Source: Cupriavidus gilardii
GTDB taxonomy: Bacteria; Pseudomonadota; Gammaproteobacteria; Burkholderiales; Burkholderiaceae
Direction: 5' to 3'
Assembly (NCBI RefSeq): GCF_013314895.1
Contig: NZ_JABTYE010000019.1
Span: 1 to 64,000 of the forward strand
DNA length: 64,000 bases
The notes under the pieces: model-generated
Databases searched by the model: none
Seen by the model: the letters and a program-made list of their open reading frames with translations, nothing else
Told to the model about the DNA's origin: nothing
In this document: positions 45,001 to 54,728 of the stretch, piece by piece
Position numbering within the stretch: position 1 is the stretch's first letter
How the letters are laid out: every line of letters begins with the position of its first letter
Made by a program: the position numbers and the translations under genes

Positions 45001-45834
45001 TCAGGCCGACTCGGCCAGCAGGCCGTGTCCAAGCCGCTGCGACAGACCGGCGGCGGCCGCCTTGATCGCTGCGGCCACCGGCCCGTCCAGCCGGCCGTCG
45101 AAGGTGGCGGCATTGCCCAGCGCCGTGATCGCCAGCACGATGCGCCCGTCCCGATCGAACACCGGCGTGCTGACCGAATCCACGCCGGCAAGCAGATCGC
45201 CATGGACGCTGCCGATCCCGCTGGCCCGCACCTGCTCGCGCAGCTGCGCCACCTCGGCGGCATCGCGCGGAAAACGCGGCGGCTGCAGCGCCGCGCGCTG
45301 CTCCAGTTCGGTCTCCAGCAGCGATGCCGTCACCGCCGGATCGAGGAAGGCGGTGAAGACCCGCCCGGTCGCCGACGACAGCAGCGGCATCACCGAACCC
45401 GGCCGCACATTGACCGTGACCGGCCGCAGCGAATCGCGCCACTGCACCACGGTGGGCCCGTGGTTGCCCCACACCGCCGCCAGCACCGTTTCACCGGTCG
45501 ACGCGCAGATGTCGTCGAGCACCGGTGTCACCAGGCGCAGTGGATCGAGCTGGGCGAGGCAAGCCAGCCCCATCCGCAGCGCATGGCGGCCGAGGCTGTA
45601 GCGGCCGGTGTCGTCCTGCTCCACATAGCCGCACTTGACGAAGCTGGCGAGGTAGCGGTGCGCCTTGGCCGGATGCATGCCGGCGGCCTGCGCGACTGTC
45701 TTCAGCGCCATCGGATGCAGCGAGCCCAGCAAGGCATCCAGCACCGACAGCCCGGTTTCCAGCGCCTGCACACCGGCGCCGCCCCGTTCGCCATTGCCGT
45801 CGCGTGTCTCCGATTCGGTTTGTGGATTGGCCAT
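45001..45834 (-). CDS. IclR-family transcriptional regulator
   Basis: A 277-residue IclR regulator. The N-terminal helix-turn-helix GVQALETGLSVLDALLGSLHPMALKTVAQAAGMHPAKAHRYLASFVKCGYV (about 21-70) is followed by the IclR effector domain (about 90-270) with ETVLAAVWGNHGPTVVQWRDS and GDLLAGVDSVSTPVFDRDGRIVLAITALG. It diverges from the Bug-P450 genes. The shared 237-bp region holds repeated ATTACG-N5-CGTAAT palindromes, making it the evident regulator of the P450 operon and of itself. Confidence 0.93.
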   Translation of the reverse strand: MANPQTESETRDGNGERGGAGVQALETGLSVLDALLGSLHPMALKTVAQAAGMHPAKAHRYLASFVKCGYVEQDDTGRYSLGRHALRMGLACLAQLDPLRLVTPVLDDICASTGETVLAAVWGNHGPTVVQWRDSLRPVTVNVRPGSVMPLLSSATGRVFTAFLDPAVTASLLETELEQRAALQPPRFPRDAAEVAQLREQVRASGIGSVHGDLLAGVDSVSTPVFDRDGRIVLAITALGNAATFDGRLDGPVAAAIKAAAAGLSQRLGHGLLAESA

Positions 45835-45872
45835 TCCCGGTCGCTCCCGCCTACGCGGTTCATGTGTTTGAA

Positions 45873-45889
45873 ATTACGTATGGCGTAAT
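45873..45889. promoter_or_regulatory. IclR operator candidate 1: ATTACG-N5-CGTAAT
   Basis: A perfect 6-bp inverted repeat with a 5-bp spacer (TATGG), 39 bp upstream of the iclR-type start. It is identical in arms and spacing to the element at 45957. Confidence 0.7.
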
Positions 45890-45936
45890 GCTAGCACGCA
45901 AAGCGTAATTTTCCCTTGACAGTCGACGGGCCGACA

Positions 45937-45953
45937 ATTACTTTTGGCATAAC
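45937..45953. promoter_or_regulatory. IclR operator candidate 2, imperfect: ATTACT-N5-CATAAC
   Basis: The same architecture as the flanking perfect sites but with changes in both arms. Its start lies exactly 20 bp before the start of candidate 3, so both would sit on the same face of the helix. A CGTAAT half-site is also present at 45904-45909. Confidence 0.5.
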
Positions 45954-45956
45954 CGC

Positions 45957-45973
45957 ATTACGCCTGACGTAAT
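45957..45973. promoter_or_regulatory. IclR operator candidate 3: ATTACG-N5-CGTAAT
   Basis: A perfect inverted repeat with a 5-bp spacer (CCTGA), 98 bp upstream of the Bug start, well placed to act at the Bug-P450 promoter. Confidence 0.7.
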
Positions 45974-46071
45974 TCACCGGAACAGCGTCGGCAATGCGGC
46001 CACAAGAAGACGGTCCACCGTCCCAACACGATTCGGCGGCGCACCGCCCATCCCCGCAGAGGAGACAAACA

Positions 46072-47052
46072 ATGAGAAAGATCTCGTCGATGCTGGCGCT
46101 TGCCGGCACGATGCTGACCGCCATGGCGCTGGCGCCGCAAGCGGCGGCGCAAAGCTTCCCCAGCAAGCCGATCCGCTGGATCGTGCCCTATGCCGCCGGC
46201 GGCGGCTCGGACTTTCTGGCTCGCACCATCGGCCAGCAGCTGTCGGCCAATATCGGTCAGGCCATCGTGGTCGAGAACAAACCCGGCGCCAACACCGCGA
46301 TCGCGGCGGCCGAAACGGCGCGTTCGCCGCACGACGGCTATACCGTGATGTCGGCCGACAACGGCACGCTGGTGTTCAATCCGGCCCTGTACAAGTCGCT
46401 GAGCTACAACCCGACGCGCGATCTGGCGCCGGTTTCGCTGCTGGGCAAATTCCCGATGATCCTGGTGGTCGGCGCCAATGCCGAATACAAGGACGCGCGC
46501 GACTTCCTCGCCAAGGCCAAGGCGGCGCCCGGCAAGATCAGCTATGCCTCGGCCGGCGCCGGCAGCCCGCACCATCTGGCCATGGAGCTGCTGAAGGAGC
46601 GCGCCGGCCTGCGCATGGTACATATCGGCTATCGCGGCGCCGCGCCGGCGCTGCTCGATGTGGTCGGCGGCCAGGTGCCCGCGATGATGACCGACCTCGC
46701 CGCCGGGGCCGCCTTCCTGAAGGCCGGCAAGCTGCGCCCGCTGGCCGTGGCCAACGCCACCCGGCTGCCGCAGCTGCCCAATGTGCCGACCTTCGCCGAG
46801 GTCGGCCTGCCGGGCGTCGAGGCCGCCGCGCTGGTCGGCATGGTCGCGCCGGCCGGCACGCCGCCCGACGTGATTGCCAAACTGCAGACCAGCGTCGCCG
46901 CGGCGATCAAGCAGCCCGAGGTGAACCGCAAGCTGGTCGACTTCGGCGTCGAGCCGGTCGGCAGTACGCCGGAGCAGTTTGCCGCGCTGCTGCGCAGCGA
47001 GACGGCGCTGTGGCACAAGCTGATCCGCGACCTGAATATCACGCTCGAATGA
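46072..47052 (+). CDS. Bug-family TTT periplasmic substrate-binding protein, P450-linked
   Basis: A 326-residue Bug receptor. The signal peptide MRKISSMLALAGTMLTAMALAPQ ends AAAQS. It is followed by FPSKPIRWIVPYAAGGGSDFLAR, VENKPGANTAIAAAETARSPHDGYTVM, ASAGAGSPHHLAMELLKERAG and VGMVAPAGTPPDVIAKLQTSV. GAGGAG precedes the ATG at 46072. First gene of an operon with the CYP116B-like monooxygenase (67-bp gap) under a divergent IclR regulator, so it probably binds the P450 substrate or a related compound outside the cell membrane. Confidence 0.93.
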   Translation: MRKISSMLALAGTMLTAMALAPQAAAQSFPSKPIRWIVPYAAGGGSDFLARTIGQQLSANIGQAIVVENKPGANTAIAAAETARSPHDGYTVMSADNGTLVFNPALYKSLSYNPTRDLAPVSLLGKFPMILVVGANAEYKDARDFLAKAKAAPGKISYASAGAGSPHHLAMELLKERAGLRMVHIGYRGAAPALLDVVGGQVPAMMTDLAAGAAFLKAGKLRPLAVANATRLPQLPNVPTFAEVGLPGVEAAALVGMVAPAGTPPDVIAKLQTSVAAAIKQPEVNRKLVDFGVEPVGSTPEQFAALLRSETALWHKLIRDLNITLE

Positions 47053-47119
47053 GCCCGGCGGGCGGGTCCTTGGCGAACCCGCCCGCTGCGCCAACGTTGT
47101 AGAGGACCGAGGACCGATC

Positions 47120-49480
47120 ATGAGCGAACGCACCGAACCTGCCCGTGCGCAGGGCTGCCCCTTCCACGCCGGGCCCGGCACGCCACCGGCAACGCCGCTG
47201 TTGTCGCCGACCGGCTGCCCCGTCAGTCCCCGCGCGGCCGAATTCGACCCGTTCGAGGACGGTTACCAGCAGGACCCGCCCGACTACGTGCGCTGGGCGC
47301 GCGAGCAGGAGCCAGTGTTCTACAGTCCCAAGCTGGGCTACTGGGTGGTGACGCGCTACGACGACATCAAGGCGATCTTCCGCGACAACCTGACCTTCAG
47401 CCCCTCGATCGCCCTCGAAAAAATCACGCCGACCGGCGACGAGGCCAATGCGGTGCTGGCCTCCTACGGCTACGCGATGAACCGCACGCTGGTCAACGAG
47501 GACGAGCCCGCGCACATGCCGCGCCGCCGCGTGCTGATGGAGCCGTTCACGCCCGAGCAACTGCAGCATCACGAGCCGATGGTGCGCCGGCTGACCCGCG
47601 AGTACGTCGACCGCTTCATCGACGACGGCAAGGCCGATCTGGTCGACCAGATCCTGTGGGAGGTGCCGCTGACCGTCGCGCTGCATTTCCTCGGCGTACC
47701 CGAGGAGGACATGGACCTGCTGCGCAAGTATTCGATTGCCCATACCGTCAACACCTGGGGTCGGCCCAAACCGGAGGAACAGGTCGAGGTCGCGCACGCG
47801 GTGGGCAACTTCTGGCAGCTGGCCGGACGCATTCTCGACAAGATGCGGCAGGATCCGTCGGGCCCGGGCTGGATGCAGTACGGCATCCGCAAGCAAAAGG
47901 AATATCCCGACGTTGTCACGGACTCGTATCTGCATTCGATGATGATGGCCGGCATCGTCGCCGCGCATGAAACCACCGCCAATGCCAGCGCCAACGCGAT
48001 CAAGCTGCTGCTGCAGCATCCCGACGCCTGGCGCGAGCTGTGCGAGGACCCGAGCCTGATCCCCAATGCGGTCGAGGAATGCCTGCGGCACAACGGCTCG
48101 GTCGCGGCATGGCGGCGCCTGGCCACCCGCGACGTGCAGATCGGCGGCGTCGACATTCCGGCCGGCGCGAAGCTGCTGATCGTCACGTCGTCGGCCAACC
48201 ACGACGAGCGCCACTTCGCCGACGCCGACCTGTTCGATATCCGCCGCGCCAACGCCAGCGACCAGCTGACCTTCGGCTATGGCGCGCATCAGTGCATGGG
48301 CAAGAACCTGGCGCGGATGGAGATGCAGATCTTTCTCGAGGAATTCACGCGCCGGCTGCCGCATATGAAGCTGTCGGAGCAGAAGTTCACGTATGTGCCG
48401 AACACCTCGTTCCGCGGCCCCGAGCATCTGTGGGTCGAGTGGGACCCGAGCCAGAATCCGGAGCGGCGCAACCCCGCGCTGCTGCAGGTGCGGACACCGG
48501 TGCGGATCGGCGAGCCGTCCAGCCATGCGATCAACCGCACCGTGGTGGTCGAGCGCGTGACGCGCGTGGCCGACGACATCGTGCGGCTGCGGCTGTTGTC
48601 GCCCGATGGCAAGCCGCTGCCGCGCTGGTCGCCCGGTTCGCATATCGATGTCGAATGCGGCGATACGGGGGTATCGCGCCAGTATTCGCTGTGCGGCGAT
48701 CCGGCCGACACGCAGGCCTTCGAGATCGCGGTGCTGCGCGAGGCCGACAGCCGCGGCGGCTCGGCGTGGATCCATCAAATGCTGAAGGCCGGCGACCGCT
48801 TGCGCATTCGCGGTCCGCGCAACCACTTCCGGCTCGACGAAAGCGCGCGCCGGCTGATCCTGATCGCTGGCGGCATCGGCATCACGCCGATCAGCGCGAT
48901 GGCGCGGCGCGCCAGGGAACTCGGCATCGACTACCAGCTGCACTACTGCGGGCGCGGCCGCACGTCGATGGCGCTGCTCGACGAACTGGCCGCCCTGCAT
49001 GGCGAGCGGCTGCATGTCTACGCCCGAAACGAAGGCACGCGCGCCGACCTCGGTGCGCTGCTCGGCCAGCCCGATGCCGAAACGCAGATCTATGCCTGCG
49101 GCCCGGCACGGATGCTCGACGCACTGGCGGCCTGTTGCGCGAACTGGCCCGAGGACGCGCTGCGTGTCGAGCATTTCACGTCGACGCTGAGCGCGCTCGA
49201 CCCGAGCAAGGAGCGGGCGTTCGAGGCGGAGCTGAAGGACTCGGGCATCGTCGTCACGGTACGGGCCGATCAGACGCTGCTCGCCGCGCTGCGCGCCGCC
49301 AATATCGACGTGCAGAGCGATTGCGAGGAAGGGCTGTGCGGGTCGTGCGAAGTGCGCGTGCTGGCGGGCGAGATCGACCATCGCGACGTAGTGCTGACGC
49401 GGGCCGAGCGGGAAGCGAACAGCAAGATGATGAGCTGCTGTTCGCGAGCGAAATGCGGGCGGATCGTGCTGGAGCTCTGA
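47120..49480 (+). CDS. Self-sufficient cytochrome P450 fused to a phthalate-dioxygenase-type reductase (CYP116B-like)
   Basis: A 786-residue fusion. P450 domain (about 40-440): I-helix AGIVAAHETTAN (acid-alcohol pair E284/T285), K-helix ExxR (E320-R323) and the haem loop FGYGAHQCMGKN with ligand C392. A linker follows, then an FMN/NADH reductase domain (about 475-690) with RQYSLCGDP and GGIGITPISAM. The C-terminal plant-type 2Fe-2S ferredoxin has C735, C740, C743 and C773. The order haem-FMN-FeS equals class VII (P450RhF/CYP116B), which hydroxylates or demethylates aromatic and other small substrates without separate redox partners. It lies downstream of a Bug receptor in an IclR-controlled operon. 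Substrate unknown. Confidence 0.95.
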   Translation: MSERTEPARAQGCPFHAGPGTPPATPLLSPTGCPVSPRAAEFDPFEDGYQQDPPDYVRWAREQEPVFYSPKLGYWVVTRYDDIKAIFRDNLTFSPSIALEKITPTGDEANAVLASYGYAMNRTLVNEDEPAHMPRRRVLMEPFTPEQLQHHEPMVRRLTREYVDRFIDDGKADLVDQILWEVPLTVALHFLGVPEEDMDLLRKYSIAHTVNTWGRPKPEEQVEVAHAVGNFWQLAGRILDKMRQDPSGPGWMQYGIRKQKEYPDVVTDSYLHSMMMAGIVAAHETTANASANAIKLLLQHPDAWRELCEDPSLIPNAVEECLRHNGSVAAWRRLATRDVQIGGVDIPAGAKLLIVTSSANHDERHFADADLFDIRRANASDQLTFGYGAHQCMGKNLARMEMQIFLEEFTRRLPHMKLSEQKFTYVPNTSFRGPEHLWVEWDPSQNPERRNPALLQVRTPVRIGEPSSHAINRTVVVERVTRVADDIVRLRLLSPDGKPLPRWSPGSHIDVECGDTGVSRQYSLCGDPADTQAFEIAVLREADSRGGSAWIHQMLKAGDRLRIRGPRNHFRLDESARRLILIAGGIGITPISAMARRARELGIDYQLHYCGRGRTSMALLDELAALHGERLHVYARNEGTRADLGALLGQPDAETQIYACGPARMLDALAACCANWPEDALRVEHFTSTLSALDPSKERAFEAELKDSGIVVTVRADQTLLAALRAANIDVQSDCEEGLCGSCEVRVLAGEIDHRDVVLTRAEREANSKMMSCCSRAKCGRIVLEL

Positions 49481-49532
49481 GCGGTTGAAGTAGCGATCGA
49501 AGCAGCGGATGAAAGGACGGCCGCCCAGCCGC

Positions 49533-50492
49533 TCAGCCGCCCTTGCTGCCCGCGCCGCCTCGCTGCTGCCCGGCGTCGTCCGGCAACAGCTCGATGCCAT
49601 CGAGATCGCGCGCGCAGGTCTCGCGCACGATCGCGACGAAGTCTCGCGCAAAGGGCCGCTCCGCCAGTGCCGCCGGCATCGCAGCATAGAGCTCGCTCCA
49701 CAGCCCGCCGCCACCGATGCGTTTGGCCAGCACATAGTCGTGGTCGACGTAGTTCTTGACGCCCCAGTTCGGCAGCGCCGCAATCCCGCGCCGGCTGGCG
49801 ACCAGCTGCAGGATCGCCACGGTCAGTTCGGCGGTGCGCCGCTGCAGCCGGATGCCGGCCGGCTCCAGCACCTCGCGGATCAGATCGATGCGCGGCTCCG
49901 GCACCGGATAGGTGATCAGCGTCTCCCCCTCGAGGTCGGCGGCCTCGATCCGCCGCCGGTTGCGCAGCCGGTGCTCGTTGGCGATCACCGCCAGGATCTC
50001 GAAACGGAACAGCGGCACCACCGCCAGCCCGCGCCGCGTCGGCGGCAGCGAGCCGATCACCATGTCGGCCCGGCCTTCGGCCAGCAACGCCAGCGGGTCC
50101 GCGTGAAAGCCGGCCACCAGGTCGACCTCGACCTCGGGCCAGCGCGTGCGGAATTCGTCCATCACCGGCATCAGCCAGTCGAAGCAGGTATGGCACTCCA
50201 GCACGATGCGCAGCTCCCCGCGCGTATCGCCCTTGAGCCGCTCCAGATCGCGCTCGGCCGCGCTGATCGACGCCAGCACCTCGCGCGCCAGCGCCAGCAG
50301 CCGCTCGCCGGCCGGCGTAAAGCGCAGACCGCCGCGGGTGCGGTCGAACAGCGACAGGCCGTAGTGCGATTCGATCGCCTTGATCTGGTGCGACAGCGCC
50401 GACTGGCTGACGTGGACGCGCTCGGCCGCTGCCGCGAGCTTGCCGGATTCGGCGATCGCGACCAGCGAGCGGAAATGGCGGACCTCGATCAT
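49533..50492 (-). CDS. metR: MetR-type LysR transcriptional regulator
   Basis: A 319-residue LysR protein opening MIEVRHFRSLVAIAESGKLAAAAERVHVSQSALSHQIKAIESHYG, the MetR pattern. It has LECHTCFDWLMPVMDEFRTRWPEVEVDL in the effector domain, where homocysteine is sensed. It is divergent from metE with a MetR recognition dyad between, so it should activate metE and autoregulate. The C-terminal tail is Gly/Gln-rich. Confidence 0.92.
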   Translation of the reverse strand: MIEVRHFRSLVAIAESGKLAAAAERVHVSQSALSHQIKAIESHYGLSLFDRTRGGLRFTPAGERLLALAREVLASISAAERDLERLKGDTRGELRIVLECHTCFDWLMPVMDEFRTRWPEVEVDLVAGFHADPLALLAEGRADMVIGSLPPTRRGLAVVPLFRFEILAVIANEHRLRNRRRIEAADLEGETLITYPVPEPRIDLIREVLEPAGIRLQRRTAELTVAILQLVASRRGIAALPNWGVKNYVDHDYVLAKRIGGGGLWSELYAAMPAALAERPFARDFVAIVRETCARDLDGIELLPDDAGQQRGGAGSKGG

Positions 50493-50522
50493 GGTTGCGT
50501 CCTCGTCCGGTCTACGCGTTTG

Positions 50523-50541
50523 ATATGAAATCCATTCATAT
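50523..50541. promoter_or_regulatory. MetR binding site between metR and metE
   Basis: ATATGAA-ATCCA-TTCATAT is a perfect 7-bp inverted repeat containing the published E. coli MetR consensus TGAA-N5-TTCA. It lies 76 bp upstream of metE and 31 bp upstream of metR. The adjoining TGTTT-A-AAACA palindrome (50544-50554) may be a second element or part of the promoter. Confidence 0.8.
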
Positions 50542-50616
50542 TTTGTTTAAAACATATCACTTGATTCATTCTACCCGCGGCCGGACACTGTGCGCCAACT
50601 TGTTTTGGAGCGAGAG

Positions 50617-52974
50617 ATGGCACGCACGCATATTTCGGGATTCCCGCGCATCGGGGCGAAACGCGAACTGAAATTCGCCCAGGAGGCGTTCTGGCGCGGC
50701 GAGTCGAGCGAGGCGGCGCTGCGCGAATGCGCGGCAGGCCTGCGCGCGGCGCACTGGCGTCTGCAGGCCGATGCCGGCCTGGACCTGGCCGCCGCCGGCG
50801 ACTTCGCCTACTACGACCAGATGCTCGGCGCCAGCGCCCTGCTCGGCGCGCTGCCGGCGCGCTTCGGCTTCGATCCTCGCGCACTGACGCTGGGCCAGTA
50901 TTTCGAGCTGGCGCGCGGCAACGCGGCGCAGCCGGCAATGGAAATGACCAAGTGGTTCGATACCAACTACCACTACCTGGTGCCGGAGCTGGGCCCGGAC
51001 ACGCGCTTCGACGGCGGCGTCGACTGGCTGTTCGAGGAAATCGACGAGGCGTTGGCGTTGGGTCATCGCGTCAAGCCTGTGCTGGTCGGGCCAGTGACCT
51101 GGCTGTGGCTGTCCAAGACCCATGTCGCCGGCTTCGATCGGCTGACGTTGCTGCCTCGGCTGGCCGCCGCCTATCGCGACATCCTGCAGCGGCTGCACGC
51201 GCGCGGCATCGAATGGGTCCAGCTCGACGAGCCCGCGCTGTGCCTCGAGCTCGACGGCGTCTGGCTGGACGCCTATGACACCGCCTATGCCGCGCTGGCC
51301 GACTGCGGCGTCAAGCTGCTGCTGGCCACCTACTTCGATTCCGCGGCCGACCATGCCGCCCGCGCCGCCGCGCTGCCGGTGCACGGTTTCCATCTGGACC
51401 TGGTGCGCGCGCCGCAGCAGTGGCAGGCCTGGCGCGAGGTGCTGCCGGCCGACGCGGTGCTGTCGGCCGGCGTGATCGACGGCCGCAATATCTGGCGCGC
51501 CGATCTGCGCGCGATCCTCGCTCGGCTGACGCCGCTGCACGCCGAACTGGGCGACCGCCTGTGGCTGGCGCCGTCCTGCTCGCTGCTGCATGTGCCGGTG
51601 TCGCTCGCGCCGGAAACCCGCCTCGATCCCGAGATCCGCGGCTGGCTTGCGTTTGCGACCGAGAAGCTGGACGAGCTGAAGGTGCTGGCGACCGCATTGA
51701 ACGACGGCGAGGCCGCGGTGGCCGACGCGCTGGCCGCCTCCGATGCGGCCCAGGCGGGCCGCCGCGCTTCCCGCCGCGTCGTCAACGCCCAGGTCCGCCA
51801 GCGCGTGGCCGCGGTGACGCCAGAGATGGCCGATCGCCGCAGCCCGTTCGCGCAACGCATCGCCGATCAGCGCGCCGCGCTGCAACTGCCGCCGCTGCCG
51901 ACCACCACCATCGGCTCGTTCCCGCAGACGGCCGAGATCCGCCAGACGCGGGCCGCCTTCAAACGCGGCGAACTGGGCGCGCTGGCCTACCTGCAGCGCA
52001 TCCGCGCCGAGATCGAGGATGCCGTGCGTCGGCAGGAAGCATTGGGGCTCGACGTGCTGGTGCACGGCGAGGCCGAGCGCAACGACATGGTCGAATACTT
52101 CGGCGAGCAGCTGTGCGGCTATGCCTTTACCGAATTCGGCTGGGTGCAGAGCTATGGCTCGCGCTGCGTCAAGCCGCCGCTGATCTATGGCGACGTCTAC
52201 CGGCCCGAGCCGATCACCGTCGATACCGCCCGCTATGCGCAGTCGCTGACCGACCGGCCGATGAAGGGCATGCTGACCGGCCCGATCACGATGCTGCAAT
52301 GGTCGTTCGTACGGGACGACCAGCCGCGCGCCGATACCGCGCTGCAGCTGGCGCTGGCGATCCGCGACGAGGTCGCCGATCTCGAGCAGGCCGGCATCCG
52401 CGTGATCCAGATCGATGAGCCGGCGCTGCGCGAGGGCCTGCCGCTGCGGCGCGCCGATTGGGACGGCTATCTGCAATGGGCCGTGCGCGCATTCCGCATC
52501 GCCGCCGCCGTGGTCCGCGACGATACGCAGATCCACACCCATATGTGCTACGCGGAGTTCAACGACATCCTGCCGGCGATCGCCGCGCTCGATGCTGACG
52601 TCATCACGATCGAAACCTCGCGCTCGGCGATGGAACTGCTCGATGGCTTTGCGGCGTTCGACTATCCGAACGAGATCGGGCCCGGCGTCTACGACATCCA
52701 TTCGCCGCGCGTGCCCAGCGTCGAGGCGATCGGCCAGCTGCTGACGCGCGCCTGCCAGGTGATTCCTCCCGAACGGCTGTGGGTCAATCCCGATTGCGGG
52801 CTGAAGACGCGCGGCTGGGCCGAGACCGAGGCCGCGCTGCGCAATATGGTCGCGGCGGCCCGGCAGTTGCGCGAACGGCTGGCGGCCGAAGGCGTGGCTG
52901 GGGTGCGGCGGCAGCCGGTGGCGCTGGAGCGTTCGGCCCATGCGGCGGGCCAGTGCGATTGCGCGACGCATTGA
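50617..52974 (+). CDS. metE: Cobalamin-independent methionine synthase
   Basis: A 785-residue 5-methyltetrahydropteroyltriglutamate-homocysteine methyltransferase that makes the last step of methionine synthesis in the cytoplasm. The N-terminal domain starts [22 protein letters not shown]. The C-terminal catalytic domain has TTIGSFPQT, the [12 protein letters not shown] homocysteine site and the zinc ligands in HTHMCYAEF (His and Cys), TIETSRS (Glu) and NPDCGLKTR (Cys), all intact. The ATG at 50617 has GGAG six bases upstream; a GTG nine codons earlier is less likely. Regulated by the divergent MetR. Confidence 0.97.
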   Translation: MARTHISGFPRIGAKRELKFAQEAFWRGESSEAALRECAAGLRAAHWRLQADAGLDLAAAGDFAYYDQMLGASALLGALPARFGFDPRALTLGQYFELARGNAAQPAMEMTKWFDTNYHYLVPELGPDTRFDGGVDWLFEEIDEALALGHRVKPVLVGPVTWLWLSKTHVAGFDRLTLLPRLAAAYRDILQRLHARGIEWVQLDEPALCLELDGVWLDAYDTAYAALADCGVKLLLATYFDSAADHAARAAALPVHGFHLDLVRAPQQWQAWREVLPADAVLSAGVIDGRNIWRADLRAILARLTPLHAELGDRLWLAPSCSLLHVPVSLAPETRLDPEIRGWLAFATEKLDELKVLATALNDGEAAVADALAASDAAQAGRRASRRVVNAQVRQRVAAVTPEMADRRSPFAQRIADQRAALQLPPLPTTTIGSFPQTAEIRQTRAAFKRGELGALAYLQRIRAEIEDAVRRQEALGLDVLVHGEAERNDMVEYFGEQLCGYAFTEFGWVQSYGSRCVKPPLIYGDVYRPEPITVDTARYAQSLTDRPMKGMLTGPITMLQWSFVRDDQPRADTALQLALAIRDEVADLEQAGIRVIQIDEPALREGLPLRRADWDGYLQWAVRAFRIAAAVVRDDTQIHTHMCYAEFNDILPAIAALDADVITIETSRSAMELLDGFAAFDYPNEIGPGVYDIHSPRVPSVEAIGQLLTRACQVIPPERLWVNPDCGLKTRGWAETEAALRNMVAAARQLRERLAAEGVAGVRRQPVALERSAHAAGQCDCATH

Positions 52975-53025
52975 CCGGCGGTGTCTGCAGACAGAGTCTG
53001 CAGAGTCTGGACAGCCATCGGGTCG

Positions 53026-53087
53026 TTCCCGCGAATGCGGGAATCCAGTGTCTTTGAACGCCGCTGCGTCCCCGCCTTCGCGGGGAC
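53026..53087. terminator. Pair of GC-rich hairpins between convergent metE and DUF1254 genes
   Basis: TTCCCGC-GAAT-GCGGGAA (53026-53043) and GTCCCCGC-CTTC-GCGGGGAC (53068-53087) are perfect stems of 7 and 8 bp, of the type found in widespread proteobacterial intergenic repeats. Placed between two convergent stops, they are a likely bidirectional transcript end. Confidence 0.65.
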
Positions 53088-53098
53088 GACAAAGCCTG

Positions 53099-54544
53099 TC
53101 AGTCCGTGCCCACGCGCCGCACCGATGGCGGGCTCCAGCCACCGTCCAGCGCCGCCGGCTGCGGCCAGTAGAGCCGCAGCATCAGATTGAACGGTCCGTC
53201 GGGCGCGGGCAGCCAGTTCGCCGCCTGTGCCCGCGGCGGCCGGGCGTGCTGCACCACGATCTCGATCGAGCCGTCGCGGTTGCGGCGCAAACCGTCGCGG
53301 CTGCCAATTGCGTAGCGGTTCAAGGGGTTGGCAACGACATCCTGCGCCTGGTCGTACAGCGACAGCGACCAGAAGGCCCTGGCCGGCGGCAGCGCGCTCT
53401 TGTCGAAGCGGATGACGTAGCGATGTCCGCCTTGCAGCGGTTGGCCGCTGGCGTCGGCATTGGCGCGGAACACCAGGGTGTCCTCGCCGAGGCTCGACCC
53501 CAGCGCCAGCCATGCCGTGGCCGCGCGGCGGTCGTAGTCGGTGCCATAGCGGCCCAGGTCCTTGCGCGACAGCCAGGCGCCCGACGCTGCGGCCTCGCCG
53601 CCGCGCGCCAGCGTGACGATGCGGGCCAACGCGCGGGTCGCGCCGTCCTGCAGCGCGCGCGCCGTTTCGGGTTCGAGCACGGTAGTCGAATACGGGGCGC
53701 CCGGCTCGATGCCCAGCGCCCGCACCTTCTGCATCATGCCCTCGTCCGCCGCGCTCGGCGGGTTGGCCGGCAACAGGGCTGCAAAGCGGTGGAAGAAGGC
53801 CTGCGCGTCCATCGCCGCGACCTGCTCGACCGGCGGCGTCTCCAGGTCGACCGCCGCCGGCGGAATCGTCGGCACCGCCGGCAGGGCGCGCCGCCCATTC
53901 GGCCAGGCGGCCAGCGGCGTCAGCCGGTAGCCGTTCTGCAGCCGGTGCACGGCCGGCAGCTCCCGCTTGCCATCGACCTGGATATGGACCGCCGCCCACG
54001 CCATCGCGGTCGGCGAGCGGATCTCCCGCACCCCGGCCGGCAAGGCGCCGGTCCAGTCCGGCCCGACGATCGCATAATTGCCGCGCTGCGTGCCGGTGGT
54101 TCGCTTGCCCAGCGCCGAGAAGACGTTGGACCAGCCGTCCATCAACTGCAATGTGTAGTAGCGGCCCTGGGTGTCCGGCACGCTGAGCACTACCGGCCCG
54201 CGCGACAGATCGAGCCAGGCGACGGAGGTCAGCGTATCGGCGTCCGGGCTCGGCATGTCTGACGCGCCGGGGCGCGGCGCGCCGCGCTGGTGGACAAAGG
54301 TATTGACGGCCGTCTGTCCCGCCGCGCCGGCCGAGGCCCGCGCCGCCATCACCTCGCGCGTGACATCGGTCAGCACGAGGGGATAGGCAAAGGTATAGAC
54401 TTCGACGGCCAGAGCGCGGGCATCGTCCCGCGTCGGTTGTACTGCCGCCCGCATCGGCGACTCGTCGGGCGCCACCGTCGCGCACCCGGCCAACAGCGCG
54501 GCGACTCCCGCCGCGCCCGCCACTAGGCGTATCCACTGCATCAT
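53099..54544 (-). CDS. DUF1254/DUF1214 lipoprotein
   Basis: A 481-residue predicted lipoprotein (signal [21 protein letters not shown], acylated Cys about residue 21) with the DUF1254 N-terminal domain ([62 protein letters not shown]) and the DUF1214 C-terminal domain ([29 protein letters not shown]). It is a paralogue of the porin-linked gene at 35626 but has its own export signal. The ATG at 54544 follows AAGGAAC. Monocistronic and convergent with metE. Molecular function of the family is not established. Confidence 0.87.
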   Translation of the reverse strand: MMQWIRLVAGAAGVAALLAGCATVAPDESPMRAAVQPTRDDARALAVEVYTFAYPLVLTDVTREVMAARASAGAAGQTAVNTFVHQRGAPRPGASDMPSPDADTLTSVAWLDLSRGPVVLSVPDTQGRYYTLQLMDGWSNVFSALGKRTTGTQRGNYAIVGPDWTGALPAGVREIRSPTAMAWAAVHIQVDGKRELPAVHRLQNGYRLTPLAAWPNGRRALPAVPTIPPAAVDLETPPVEQVAAMDAQAFFHRFAALLPANPPSAADEGMMQKVRALGIEPGAPYSTTVLEPETARALQDGATRALARIVTLARGGEAAASGAWLSRKDLGRYGTDYDRRAATAWLALGSSLGEDTLVFRANADASGQPLQGGHRYVIRFDKSALPPARAFWSLSLYDQAQDVVANPLNRYAIGSRDGLRRNRDGSIEIVVQHARPPRAQAANWLPAPDGPFNLMLRLYWPQPAALDGGWSPPSVRRVGTD

Positions 54545-54728
54545 TTCCCGTTCCTTCTTGTGCGGCTGCCCTCGGCGGCGAATGCCGATCCGGGGCGCCT
54601 TCTTTTCCGACCAGAATGATGGATAGCCTGGGCCAGGATTGTCAATCGACACTGTGGCGCCGGCGCGCGGCGGCTGGTCGATCTTCGCACCGCGCGACCG
54701 AACTTTCGCGTCGGTCGCAGGCCAGCGG

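Noticed and set aside
47039-49783. 914-codon minus-strand frame opposite the P450 fusion
   Set aside because: Antisense shadow; the plus strand has haem, FMN and iron-sulfur motifs in order.
50542-50616. SAM riboswitch ahead of metE
   Set aside because: The leader is under 80 nt and holds MetR-type dyads rather than a riboswitch core.
50566-53142. 858-codon minus-strand frame opposite metE
   Set aside because: Antisense shadow of an unmistakable metE gene with all zinc ligands.
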